Origin: Microtetraspora glauca
GTDB lineage: Bacteria; Actinomycetota; Actinomycetes; Streptosporangiales; Streptosporangiaceae
Assembly: GCA_001570385.1 (NCBI GenBank)
Contig: BBYL01000015.1
Span: 1-64,000, forward strand
Reading direction: 5' to 3'
Length of the DNA stretch: 64,000 nucleotides
Shown here: one piece after another, positions 8,291-16,658 of the stretch
How positions within the stretch are numbered: position 1 is the stretch's first letter
How the letters are laid out: every line of letters starts with the position of its first letter
Position numbers and translations under genes: made by a program
Notes under the pieces: model-generated
What the model was told of the DNA's origin: nothing
Databases searched by the model: none
The model's input: only the letters and a program-made list of their open reading frames with translations

Positions 8291-9897
8291 AGCACGAGAC
8301 CCTGTCGACGATCCTGTTCGTCGTCTTCGTCGCCGGAACGCTGGTCATCACCTTCTGGGCCAGCAGGAACACCAAGACCGCCGCGGACTACTACGCGGGT
8401 GGCCGCTCGTTCAGCGGCCTGCAGAACGGCCTGGCGATCGGCGGCGACTACATGTCGGCCGCGTCGTTCCTCGGCATCGCCGGCATCATCGCGCTGTCCG
8501 GTTATGACGGGTTCCTCTATTCGATCGGCTTCCTCGTCGCCTGGCTCGTCGCGCTGCTGCTCGTCGCCGAGCTGATGCGCAACTCCGGCAAGTTCACGAT
8601 GGCCGACGTGCTCGCGTTCCGGATGAGGCCGCGCCCGGTGCGTACGGCGGCCGGCGTGTCCACGATCGTGGTGAGCATCTTCTACCTGCTCGCCCAGATG
8701 GTCGGCGCGGGTGCCCTGGTCGGCCTGCTGCTCGGCGTGCACTCCGAGGCCGGGAAGATCTGGACGATCATCGCGGTCGGCCTGCTCATGATCGTCTATG
8801 TGGTGTTCGGCGGGATGAAGGGCACCACCTGGGTCCAGATCGTCAAGGCCGTGCTGCTGATGACCGGCGCGACGCTGATCACCCTGCTCGTCCTCGGCAA
8901 GTACGGCTTCAACCTGTCGGGCCTGCTCGGCGAGGCCGCCGAGAAGAGCGGCAAGGGCGCCGCGTTCCTGGAGCCCGGCCTGAAGTACGGCACCGAGGCC
9001 CAGGGCATCGCGGGCAAGATCGACCTGATCAGCCTGGGCCTGGCCCTCGTCCTCGGCACCGCCGGCCTGCCGCACATCCTGATCCGCTTCTACACCGTGC
9101 CCACCGCCAGGGACGCCCGCAAGTCCGTCCAGTGGGGCATCGGCATCATCGGCGTGTTCTACCTGCTCACCCTGGTGCTCGGCTTCGGCGCCGCCGCGCT
9201 GGTCGGCAGCAAGGCGATCACCGCTCAGGACAAGGCGGGCAACACGGCGGCGCCGCAGCTCGCCAAGGCGGTCGGTGAACTGATCTTCGGCGAGGTCGGC
9301 GGCACGATCCTGCTCGCGGTCATCGCCGCGGTCGCGTTCGCCACGATCCTGGCGGTGGTCGCCGGTCTGACCCTGGCCTCCTCCTCCAGCTTCGCGCACG
9401 ACCTGTACGCCCACGTGTTCAAGCGGGGCAACGCCACCGAGCGTCAGGAGGTCGTGGTCGCCCGGATCTCCGCCTTCGTGATCGGCGCGGTCGCCATCGC
9501 GCTGAGCATCTTCGCCCAGTCGCTCAACGTGGCGTTCCTGGTGGCGCTGGCCTTCGCGGTGGCGGCGTCGGGCAACCTTCCGGCGATCCTCTACAGCCTG
9601 TTCTGGAAGAGGTTCAACACCTCGGGCGCCGTCTCGGCGATCTACGCCGGCCTGGTCTCGTCCGTCGTGCTCGTCATCTTCTCGCCGGTGGTCTCCGGGG
9701 CGCCGACGTCGATGTTCCCCGACACCGACTTCCACTGGTTCCCCCTGTCGAACCCGGGCATCGTCTCCATCCCGATCGGCTTCCTCGCCGGATACATCGG
9801 GACGGTCCTCAGCAAGGAGTTCAACGCGTCGAAGTACGCCGAGATCGAGGTCCGCTCGCTCACCGGTGTCGGCGCGGAGAAGGCCGCCGAGCACTGA
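8287..9897 (+). CDS. ActP-like cation/acetate symporter
   Basis: 536-residue SSS-family permease. Recognisable are DYYAGGRSFSGLQNGLAIGGDYMSAASFLGIAG, GLPHILIRFYTVPTARDARKSVQWG and VALAFAVAASGNLPAILYSLFWKRF, all characteristic of ActP. ATG 8287 overlaps the DUF485 stop (ATGA). It takes up acetate and related monocarboxylates (glyoxylate, propionate, pyruvate in relatives). A strong hairpin 16 bp after the stop ends the unit. Having two DUF485-type/SSS pairs in tandem suggests different substrates or affinities. Confidence 0.92.
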   Translation: MKHETLSTILFVVFVAGTLVITFWASRNTKTAADYYAGGRSFSGLQNGLAIGGDYMSAASFLGIAGIIALSGYDGFLYSIGFLVAWLVALLLVAELMRNSGKFTMADVLAFRMRPRPVRTAAGVSTIVVSIFYLLAQMVGAGALVGLLLGVHSEAGKIWTIIAVGLLMIVYVVFGGMKGTTWVQIVKAVLLMTGATLITLLVLGKYGFNLSGLLGEAAEKSGKGAAFLEPGLKYGTEAQGIAGKIDLISLGLALVLGTAGLPHILIRFYTVPTARDARKSVQWGIGIIGVFYLLTLVLGFGAAALVGSKAITAQDKAGNTAAPQLAKAVGELIFGEVGGTILLAVIAAVAFATILAVVAGLTLASSSSFAHDLYAHVFKRGNATERQEVVVARISAFVIGAVAIALSIFAQSLNVAFLVALAFAVAASGNLPAILYSLFWKRFNTSGAVSAIYAGLVSSVVLVIFSPVVSGAPTSMFPDTDFHWFPLSNPGIVSIPIGFLAGYIGTVLSKEFNASKYAEIEVRSLTGVGAEKAAEH

Positions 9898-9912
9898 TCC
9901 CGCCTCAGGTCA

Positions 9913-9950
9913 GGCCCGGTCGCGGGTGGCGCAGAGCCCGCGGCCGGGCC
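9913..9950 (+). terminator. Hairpin terminator after the symporter operon
   Basis: GGCCCGGTCGCGGG (9913-9926) pairs with CCCGCGGCCGGGCC (9937-9950) over a 10-base loop: 14 bp with a single T-G wobble. No T-tract follows, as is common in actinobacteria. Confidence 0.75.
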
Positions 9951-10026
9951 GCTTCACGCGCGGCGGGCTGACGCGGCCGGGATGAAGGGTCACCTGTCCG
10001 CCGCGGGATGGTACGCCGGATCTCGC

Positions 10027-10587
10027 ATGGTTATTGTCGGTTTTGTGTACCGGCAGACGGCCAGAACCCGGATTCTCGACGCGGCCGAGGAACTCTTCTC
10101 GGGCGGCGGGTACGACGCGACCCCGACGGCGCGGATCGCGGAACTGGCCGGGGTGCCCAAGGGTCTGCTCTTCCACTACTTTCCCCGCAAGATCGACGTA
10201 CTGATCTCGCTGGTGGACGAGCGGACCCTGGTCACCGAGGAGGAGGTCGAGGCGGTGCCGGGCGACGCCGCGGGAGCCCTGTCCCGGCTGGCCCGCCGGC
10301 TGCCCTTGCACGCGTCGCCCGCGATGCGGCGGATCCTGTTCCGCGAGGCCGACACGCACGGATCGGTGCGCGAGCGGCTGGGCCGGCTCAACGCCGAGAT
10401 CATCAGGAGGGCGCGGTTCGCCCTGGAGCTCGCCATGCCGGGCGGACGCGGCGACGCGGCCAGGCTGGAGGCGGCCGCCGCCACGTTCGCCGCCGTCCTG
10501 CTCTACCAGGAGAGCCTCTGCCAGCTCACCGGCCACCACATCGACCCGGACGCGGTGGCCGAGCTGATCGTCCATGCGCTGGGCTGA
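10027..10587 (+). CDS. TetR/AcrR family regulator
   Basis: About 187 residues. The HTH domain at the N-terminus reads RTRILDAAEELFSGGGYDATPTARIAELAGVPKGLLFHYFPRKIDVL, including the recognition helix and the conserved FHYF. The C-terminal ligand-binding half is Ala/Leu rich and not assignable to a ligand class. ATG 10027 is preferred; ATG 9982 in frame would add 15 residues, and GTG 10045 is also possible. It is convergent with the WS/DGAT gene (22 bp between stops). The target is unknown. Confidence 0.88.
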   Translation: MVIVGFVYRQTARTRILDAAEELFSGGGYDATPTARIAELAGVPKGLLFHYFPRKIDVLISLVDERTLVTEEEVEAVPGDAAGALSRLARRLPLHASPAMRRILFREADTHGSVRERLGRLNAEIIRRARFALELAMPGGRGDAARLEAAAATFAAVLLYQESLCQLTGHHIDPDAVAELIVHALG

Positions 10588-10609
10588 CCGTCCGTATGGC
10601 GTCGCCGGG

Positions 10610-12172
10610 TCAGGCGGGCACCTTCTCCACGGCCGGGGCGCTCCGCTCCACGGTGACCGGCTCGGCTGCCGCGACCGGTTCGTCCCCCGAGCCGTCCTCA
10701 CTCTCCGTCTCCCCGGCCCGCTCCCGCTTGGCCAGCGTGGTGAGCTCCTCCATCGCCTCGTCGATGTGGCCGATCAGGCTCCACACGTCGGGCACCCGGT
10801 CGGGACAGGCGACCACTCCGAGGTCCAGCCGCCCGTCGTACGTGATGCAGGTGATGCTGAGCGCTCCCGTGACGTCGGTCAGCACGGACATCGGGTAGTA
10901 CGACAACACCCGGGCACCACAGAGAAAGAGCGGGAACGGCGGGCCGGGAACGTTGGACACGATCAGGTTCACCCCGGTCCCCACCATGCCGGCCAGCCGG
11001 AACAGCGTGGGTGTGACCAGCGCCGAGAACGGCGCGGGGAACATCGCGCAGACGTCGCTGAGCCAGGTCGCCGGGGACACCGCGAAACGCCGCTTGGCGG
11101 CCAGCATGGCGGCGCGCACCATGGTCAGCCGCTCCTTCGGGCAGTCCACGTGCGTCGCCAGCGGGGTGATCATCGCGGAGATCTGGTTGCCGATGGTCTC
11201 GCTGCCGCGTGCCGTACGGACCGCGACCGGGACCGCAGCGATGAGGGGCTGGTCGGGCAACGCGTCGCACGAGACCAGCCAGCGGCGTAGCGCGGACGCG
11301 CACAGGGTCATGACGACGTCGTTGACGCTCATCCCGAAGGTCCGGGAGACCCGCCGGATCTCGACCAGCGGGATCGAGCCGAAGGCGAAGCTCCGCTCGC
11401 CGGAGATGGTCCCGTTGAACGGCGTACGCGGGGGCGCGAGCGGCGGGAGTTCCGGCCGGGGCCGCTCGTCGCCGAGGAGCCGCCGGGTCGTGCGGGCGAT
11501 GAGACGGGCGCCCGGCAGGGCCGAGGCCAGGGGGATCGCGTCGAGGTCGGCCGCCGCCCGCGTGAACGAGCGGAGCGCCGCGACGGGGTGGGCGACCGAG
11601 CGGGCCACCGCGCCCGCCAGCATCGCGACCGGATCCGGCCTCCGCTCCGCCGGGACGTCCGGGGGAGTCTCGACCAGCCGCGGCTCCGGGGAGAGGTCCA
11701 GCAAGGAGACCAGGATCTCGGCGCCGGAGACCCCGTCGATGGCGCAGTGGTGGACCTTCGTGTACAGCGCCACCCGGCCGTCCGGCAGCCCGTGGATCAG
11801 GTGCATCTCCCACAGCGGCCGCGCCCGGTCCAGCCGGCGCGCGTGGATGCGGGCGACGTGCTCGGCGAGCTGGTCGTCGTCGCCCGGGGCCGGCAGCGTG
11901 GACTCGTGCACGTGGTCGCGAAGGTCGAGGTCCGGGGCCTCGGTCCAGTACGGCCGGTCGAGCGCGAAGGGCACGTCGGCGAGCCGCATCCGCAGCGGAG
12001 GGGCGAGGTGGAGGCGTTCGCGCAGCAGGCTGATCAGTCCCTCTCGGGTGATCGTCCCGGTCGGGGCGGTCGCCGGATCGACGATGGCCACGCCCGCGAC
12101 ATGCGACGCGGTCGTCTGCGACTCCGCGCTCAGAAACTGCGTGTCGAGTGCCGTCAGCTGGCGCATCGGCAA
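10610..12172 (-). CDS. Wax ester synthase/diacylglycerol acyltransferase (WS/DGAT)
   Basis: 520-residue bacterial WS/DGAT. It transfers acyl-CoA chains to diacylglycerol or fatty alcohol to make triacylglycerol or wax esters at the membrane/lipid droplet. The catalytic HHxxxDG is HHCAIDG at residues 141-147. The conserved N-terminal LTALDTQFL and the C-terminal segment GVNLIVSNVPGPPFPLFLCGA (NVPG motif) are both present. The ATG at 12172 is preceded by GGGAGGATT; Met3 is a possible alternative. A Ser/Glu-rich tail of about 35 residues is not conserved. It is the only lipid-storage gene in the window. Confidence 0.93.
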   Translation of the reverse strand: MPMRQLTALDTQFLSAESQTTASHVAGVAIVDPATAPTGTITREGLISLLRERLHLAPPLRMRLADVPFALDRPYWTEAPDLDLRDHVHESTLPAPGDDDQLAEHVARIHARRLDRARPLWEMHLIHGLPDGRVALYTKVHHCAIDGVSGAEILVSLLDLSPEPRLVETPPDVPAERRPDPVAMLAGAVARSVAHPVAALRSFTRAAADLDAIPLASALPGARLIARTTRRLLGDERPRPELPPLAPPRTPFNGTISGERSFAFGSIPLVEIRRVSRTFGMSVNDVVMTLCASALRRWLVSCDALPDQPLIAAVPVAVRTARGSETIGNQISAMITPLATHVDCPKERLTMVRAAMLAAKRRFAVSPATWLSDVCAMFPAPFSALVTPTLFRLAGMVGTGVNLIVSNVPGPPFPLFLCGARVLSYYPMSVLTDVTGALSITCITYDGRLDLGVVACPDRVPDVWSLIGHIDEAMEELTTLAKRERAGETESEDGSGDEPVAAAEPVTVERSAPAVEKVPA

Positions 12173-12421
12173 TCCTCCCTGCTCGCCTCCGTGCTCCGTG
12201 GCGGACGATCATCGTCCACTTCCGGAGTGTGACCATCATCTCCGCGCCGGGTTACCGCCGCGTTTCCCGCACGTCTCCGGGGAGCGACTTCAGACGCGCG
12301 CGACCCCGGCATAGTGCCGGGGAAAGGCCACGAGAGCGAGACCAGTGCCGGTCGGACGCGCCTCACCTCGCCCGATGCAGGTGAGGTGGCCTCGTGGTGA
12401 CATTCCCGTTCGGCGGCTCTT

Positions 12422-13666
12422 CTAGTCGGCCACCGTGACGTGATGTTCAACGATCCCGTCGAAGAGGTAGCCCAGCGTGTTGTACGGCGTGCGCGTCGGC
12501 TGGGTGGCCCCGGTCTCGTCGGTGGCGCGGGCCAGGAGGACGTACGGGCCGGGCTCCCTCGGGAACCAGGTGATGTGCCACGGCGTCCAGGCCGCCGCCA
12601 CGCCCTGGCCACGGGTGAGGGCACGCCGCCACGACCGCCCGCCGTCGAAGCTGACCTCGACCCTGACGACGCGGCCGTTGCCCGACCAGGACCTGCCGTG
12701 CAGGACATGCCGGTGCCCGAGCCGGAGTGTCGCGTTCCAGGGCAGCTCGAACGCGCTCTTGACCACCTGGGTGGTCAGCGGTTCCCCCGACTGGCCGGGG
12801 CCGAGCATCCGGTAGAGGTCGGTGCTCCAGGGGGACGCCAGCGGAGTGGTGGAGACCTCGATGTCCCCCACCCACTTGATCGAGGCGATCCCGGTCCAGC
12901 CGGGGACGACCAGCCGGGCGGGGAAGCCGTGGTCGGGCGGCAGTCGTTCGCCGTTCATCTCGTAGGCGAGGAGCACGTCGTCCAGTGCCTTGGCGATCGG
13001 GAGCGGACGGCGGACATGACCGAGGTTCACGCCGTTGTCGACGTACTCCGGGTCGAGGCCGCTCGGCAGGACGTCCACGGCGTCCTTGGTGACCCCGGCC
13101 AGCGTGAGGATCGTGGCCAGGGGCACACCGCGCCAGCGGGCGACGCCGACCGCGCCGAGCCCCCAGGGTGTGCCCGGGGTGTGCAGGCCCTGCTGGGCGG
13201 CGAAGAAGGACCGCCCGTTGCCCGCGCACTCGATCGCCACGTCCATGGTCCGCGGCGGCAGGGCCAGCAGTTCGTCGTACGTGAAGTGGCGGGGGGAGCG
13301 TAGCCCGGATCCGTGCAGCCGCAGCCGCCAGGTGGCGGCGTCGATCAGCGGGGTCGAGGTGTGGTTCCTGACGAAGAACCGGTCGTTGGGGACGTGGAAG
13401 CCCCGGCCGCGCATCGCCTCCCACCGCATCTCGGCGCAGGATCCGTGCACGTCGAACAGTTCGGGAGGCATCGGCTTGACGAAGGGGCGGCCGGGTCCGG
13501 GATCGCCGCGTTCGGGGCCGTCGGTTCCGGGTTCGGGTTGGTGGGGGTCGCTTTCGCCGAGGGGGGAGGGGACCCCCGGGGGACAGCGGATCTCCTCTCG
13601 CGGGTGCGGGACGCGGGTCCTGGAGACGGACGCGCCGGTCAGGTCTTCGAGATCCATGTGGACCAC
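12422..13666 (-). CDS. Sulfite-oxidase-family molybdopterin oxidoreductase
   Basis: 414-residue protein with the oxidoreductase molybdopterin-binding domain (about 85-260). The Mo-ligating Cys lies in MDVAIECAGNGR (Cys147). The C-terminal Mo-co dimerisation (Ig-like) domain (about 285-410) includes RVEVSFDGGRSWRRA. The Moco contact region GFPARLVVPGWTGIASIKWV is well kept. No signal peptide or Tat motif is visible and no haem domain is fused, so it may be a cytoplasmic sulfite dehydrogenase-like or methionine-sulfoxide-type enzyme. The first 65 residues are Pro/Gly/Glu-rich and poorly conserved, so the true start may be further in (for example near MPPELFD). A TusA-like sulfur-carrier gene lies next door on the same strand, which fits sulfur chemistry. 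Confidence 0.9.
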   Translation of the reverse strand: MVHMDLEDLTGASVSRTRVPHPREEIRCPPGVPSPLGESDPHQPEPGTDGPERGDPGPGRPFVKPMPPELFDVHGSCAEMRWEAMRGRGFHVPNDRFFVRNHTSTPLIDAATWRLRLHGSGLRSPRHFTYDELLALPPRTMDVAIECAGNGRSFFAAQQGLHTPGTPWGLGAVGVARWRGVPLATILTLAGVTKDAVDVLPSGLDPEYVDNGVNLGHVRRPLPIAKALDDVLLAYEMNGERLPPDHGFPARLVVPGWTGIASIKWVGDIEVSTTPLASPWSTDLYRMLGPGQSGEPLTTQVVKSAFELPWNATLRLGHRHVLHGRSWSGNGRVVRVEVSFDGGRSWRRALTRGQGVAAAWTPWHITWFPREPGPYVLLARATDETGATQPTRTPYNTLGYLFDGIVEHHVTVAD

Positions 13667-13826
13667 CCCTCCTCCATGTACCTATTACCTACCAGGAAAC
13701 CATTGAATCCGCGAAAGCGGCGGGACCCTGGGCCTGGTCCACCAGGAATGTGGGCCCTTTCGGCTTGGGATGACGCGTCCGGTCAGGGAGGCGTGCCGAG
13801 CCGGGTTCCGTCGCGGTCCCGGCGGG

Positions 13827-14132
13827 TCAGGTCCCGTCCCGGTGCCAGGGTGCCTCGGCCCCGGTGGCGGCGGGCCGGTCGGTCGTGCGCAGCGCGTACG
13901 TGGGCATGGGGGCGTCGGGCAGCGGGCCGAGGTAGGTGTGGCCGGTCAGATGGCACCAGGCGGGGAGGTCGACCGGGGCGGCGGGGTCGGACGCGATGAG
14001 GTGGATCGTCGTGCCCGGGGGCAGCTCCGTGATGCGCTTCCGCAGCTCAAGCAGAAGCCTCACGCAGGTCCGGTCGCCTCCGTCGATCACGACCGGCGCA
14101 CTCGCCGATGTCGGCCCCATCCCAACCTCCAA
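13827..14132 (-). CDS. TusA/SirA-like sulfur carrier protein
   Basis: 101-residue protein (start ATG 14132, or 14120 giving MGPTSAS). The TusA fold is suggested by VIDGGDRTCVRLLLELRKRI, where Cys23 occupies the active-site position, followed by LPPGTTIHLIASDPAAPVDLP. The usual CPxP box is reduced to TCVRL. The segment DLPAWCHLTGHTYLG is typical of TusA relatives that carry a second Cys. Likely moves persulfide sulfur to an acceptor enzyme. It is co-oriented with the sulfite-oxidase-like gene 160 bp downstream. Confidence 0.8.
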   Translation of the reverse strand: MEVGMGPTSASAPVVIDGGDRTCVRLLLELRKRITELPPGTTIHLIASDPAAPVDLPAWCHLTGHTYLGPLPDAPMPTYALRTTDRPAATGAEAPWHRDGT

Positions 14133-14319
14133 TAGTCATCCGACCCGAGGAGCCGGCCGAGGTGCTTGCCGCCGAGCTCGGCGACGCCGTCACCCTCGCC
14201 GGCGAGTGCACCGGACAGCACCGCACCCCTGGCGGGGCGGTGCAGTCGTTCACCTGGATCACCGCCCGCTACGCTCGCCCGATCCCCGGCCCGGCGAGGC
14301 CCGATAGACGGCGACCGGC

Positions 14320-16005
14320 CTACCGGCCGAGAAACGCGAGCAGGCGGTCCAGCGGCCAGGTGTTGATCACGTCGTCCGTCGTCAGCCACGCGCGCTGGGC
14401 GATGCCGACGCCGAACCTCTCGTTGGCCAGATGCGGGATCGCGTGCGAGTCGCTGTCGATCGAGAACTTGACGCCGTGATGGCGGGCGAGCCGGACGAGG
14501 TCGGACGGGAGATCGGCCCGGTCGGGGAAGGAGTCGATCTCCATGGCGGTGCCGGTGCGCGCCGCCACCCGGAACACCTCGTCCCAGTCGGCGTCCACCG
14601 GGGGCCGCTTGCCGATCTTCCGTGTGGTCGGGTGGCCGATGATGTGGACGTTGGGGTTCTCGCACGCGGCGATGAAGCGGCGGGTCATCTCCTCGCGGCT
14701 CTGGCCGAAGTGCGAGTGGACGGACGCGACGCAGATGTCGAACCCCTCCAACACCTCGGCCGGCCAGTCCACGGAGCCGTCGGGGGCGATGTTGAGCTCG
14801 GTGCCGTGCAGCAACCGCATGTCCGGATAGCTCCGTTGCAACGCGGCGATCTCGGCGCGCTGCTGGAGCGCCTTCTCCAGCGTCATCCGCTGCATGAACA
14901 GCTCGGGCGCGTGGTCGGTCACGGCGTAGTAGGCGTAACCCCGCGCCGCCGCCGCGGCCACCATGTCGTCGAGCGAGGCGATGCCGTCGGTCAGGTTCGT
15001 GTGCGTGTGCAGGTCGCCCTTGAGGTCGTCGAGCTCGACCAGCCGGGGGATGCGGCCTTCGAGCGCGGCCTTGACCTCGCCGCCGTCCTCGCGCAGCGTC
15101 GGCGGCACCCACTGCATGCCGAGCGCGTGGTAGATGTCCTCCTCGGTCTCGGAGGCGATGACGTGGTCCTCCCCGTCGAACAGGCCGTACTCGGAGAGCT
15201 TCCACCCCTTCTTCACCGCTATCTCGCGGATGTGGACGTTGTGCTCCTTGGAACCGGTGAAGTAGACCAGCGCGGCCCCCCACGACTCGGCCGGGACCAC
15301 GCGAAGGTCCACCTGGAGGCCGCGATCGGTCCGGACCGACGTCTTGCGGTCGCCCCGCGCGATCACCTCGGTGACGTACGGCTGCGACGCGAAGGTGGCC
15401 ATCAGCTCGACCGGGCCGACGGCGAGGATGTCGACGTCGCCGATCGTCTCCCGCATCCTCCGGAGCGAACCGGCGTAGGCGATCCGCTCGGCGGGCAGCG
15501 AGGCGATGACCCGCTCCGCCAGATCCATGGCGATGCCGATGTGGACCCGCCCGCCCGACTGCTCGAGCTGCTCGACGCCCTTGAGCAGGTTCTCCTCGGT
15601 CTTCGGGCCGAAGCCCCGCAGCCCGGCCAGCCGCCCGCCCCTGATCGCCTCGGCGAGCGCGGCGGGGGAGTCGACGCCGAGCTCCTGGAACAGGAACAGC
15701 GCCTTCTTCGGCCCGAGCGACGGGACCTTCGTGAGCTCGCGCACCCCCTCCGGAACGACGGCGCGCAGATCGTCGAGCTGGCGGAAGCTGCCCCGCTGGA
15801 GGAACTCCTCGACCTTCTTGGCGATCGCCTCGCCCACGCCCGGAATCGTGCGCACGTCCGTCTGGCGGAGATCCTCAGGGAAGCCGGCGATCGACTTCGC
15901 CGCCTTCTGGTAGCTCCGCACCCGGAACGCGTCCCCGCCGTTCAGCGCAAAAAGCTCCGCGTACTCCTCGATGGCGGCAGCCGCCTCGTCGTTCGACCGT
16001 CCCAT
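14320..16005 (-). CDS. polX: DNA polymerase/3'-5' exonuclease PolX
   Basis: 561-residue family X DNA polymerase of the bacterial type. The N-terminal 8-kDa and HhH region includes TIPGVGEAIAKKVEEFL and SLGPKKALFLFQELG. The polymerase palm has GDVDILAV (Asp190, Asp192) and LQVDLRVVP (Asp233) as metal ligands. The C-terminal PHP domain (from about 328) has DLHTHTNLTDG (His333, His335), VTDHAPEL and an IDSDSH motif near the end, giving Mn-dependent 3'-5' exonuclease/AP-endonuclease activity. All key residues appear intact. Functions in gap-filling base-excision repair. It is divergent from the cupin gene. Confidence 0.95.
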   Translation of the reverse strand: MGRSNDEAAAAIEEYAELFALNGGDAFRVRSYQKAAKSIAGFPEDLRQTDVRTIPGVGEAIAKKVEEFLQRGSFRQLDDLRAVVPEGVRELTKVPSLGPKKALFLFQELGVDSPAALAEAIRGGRLAGLRGFGPKTEENLLKGVEQLEQSGGRVHIGIAMDLAERVIASLPAERIAYAGSLRRMRETIGDVDILAVGPVELMATFASQPYVTEVIARGDRKTSVRTDRGLQVDLRVVPAESWGAALVYFTGSKEHNVHIREIAVKKGWKLSEYGLFDGEDHVIASETEEDIYHALGMQWVPPTLREDGGEVKAALEGRIPRLVELDDLKGDLHTHTNLTDGIASLDDMVAAAAARGYAYYAVTDHAPELFMQRMTLEKALQQRAEIAALQRSYPDMRLLHGTELNIAPDGSVDWPAEVLEGFDICVASVHSHFGQSREEMTRRFIAACENPNVHIIGHPTTRKIGKRPPVDADWDEVFRVAARTGTAMEIDSFPDRADLPSDLVRLARHHGVKFSIDSDSHAIPHLANERFGVGIAQRAWLTTDDVINTWPLDRLLAFLGR

Positions 16006-16123
16006 GCCAGCAGCGTACGGGGTGCCCCCGACAATCTTCGATTCCGCCTTCGCCGCCGACGTGGACGGTTACCCCGGTGTGACGGAGTTACCGGAAAGTG
16101 CGATCTGCCCCGGGAGCCGGTCC

Positions 16124-16600
16124 GTGACCATGCTGGTCGGCATGACCGTCATTCAGAAGCCGGAATACCGCCGTTTCCCGGCGGATCCGCACAATCACAA
16201 ACCGAACTCCCGCTACAGCCTCGTGCTGGACCCGGTCCGCCCCGACGGGCGCTACGTGAAAGACCTGGTGGTGAACTTCGAGCATCTCGCGTCGGACGAG
16301 GTGATCCCCGTGCACGCGCACACCAACGAGGAGGTCCTCATCATCGACGAGGGCGAGGCGGAGGCGTTCTACGACGGGGAGTGGAGGCCCGTGCGCCCCG
16401 GATCGGTGATCCTGGTGCCGCCGGGCGTCGCCCACGGGTTCCGCAACCGGTCCGGGAGCGGCGTCAGGCTGCACGCCGTGTTCGCCGGACACGTGGTCGG
16501 GACGCGGCTGCTGGAACGCAGCCCTGCCCCGGGCACCGAGGACGACCCCCTTCCCCCGCCGTACATCATCGACTTCCGGAACCCGGACGGGCTCCCGTAG
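16124..16600 (+). CDS. Cupin-domain protein
   Basis: About 158 residues with a cupin_2 barrel. VIPVHAHTNEEVLIIDEGEAEAFYDGEWRPVRPG supplies the HxH-(x)n-E metal motif 1, and VILVPPGVAHGFRN is motif 2 with its His. GTG 16124 is preferred because GGGAG lies 7 bases upstream; ATG 16130 or 16142 are alternatives. The substrate cannot be read from sequence; relatives include small sugar- or polyketide-modifying dioxygenase-like and storage-like cupins. Confidence 0.82.
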   Translation: MTMLVGMTVIQKPEYRRFPADPHNHKPNSRYSLVLDPVRPDGRYVKDLVVNFEHLASDEVIPVHAHTNEEVLIIDEGEAEAFYDGEWRPVRPGSVILVPPGVAHGFRNRSGSGVRLHAVFAGHVVGTRLLERSPAPGTEDDPLPPPYIIDFRNPDGLP

Positions 16601-16619
16601 CCCGGCGGGGCGGTGGGGC

Positions 16620-16654
16620 GGCGGCGCCCGAGCAGGGACGACGCGGGCGCCGCC
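16620..16654. terminator. Bidirectional hairpin terminator
   Basis: GGCGGCGCCCG (16620-16630) and CGGGCGCCGCC (16644-16654) form a perfect 11-bp stem with a 13-base loop between the convergent cupin and aldo/keto reductase genes. Confidence 0.8.
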
Positions 16655-16658
16655 CTGA

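Noticed and set aside
14133..14319. Short open frames between the TusA-like gene and polX
   Set aside because: No RBS, no domain and inconsistent codon use on either strand.
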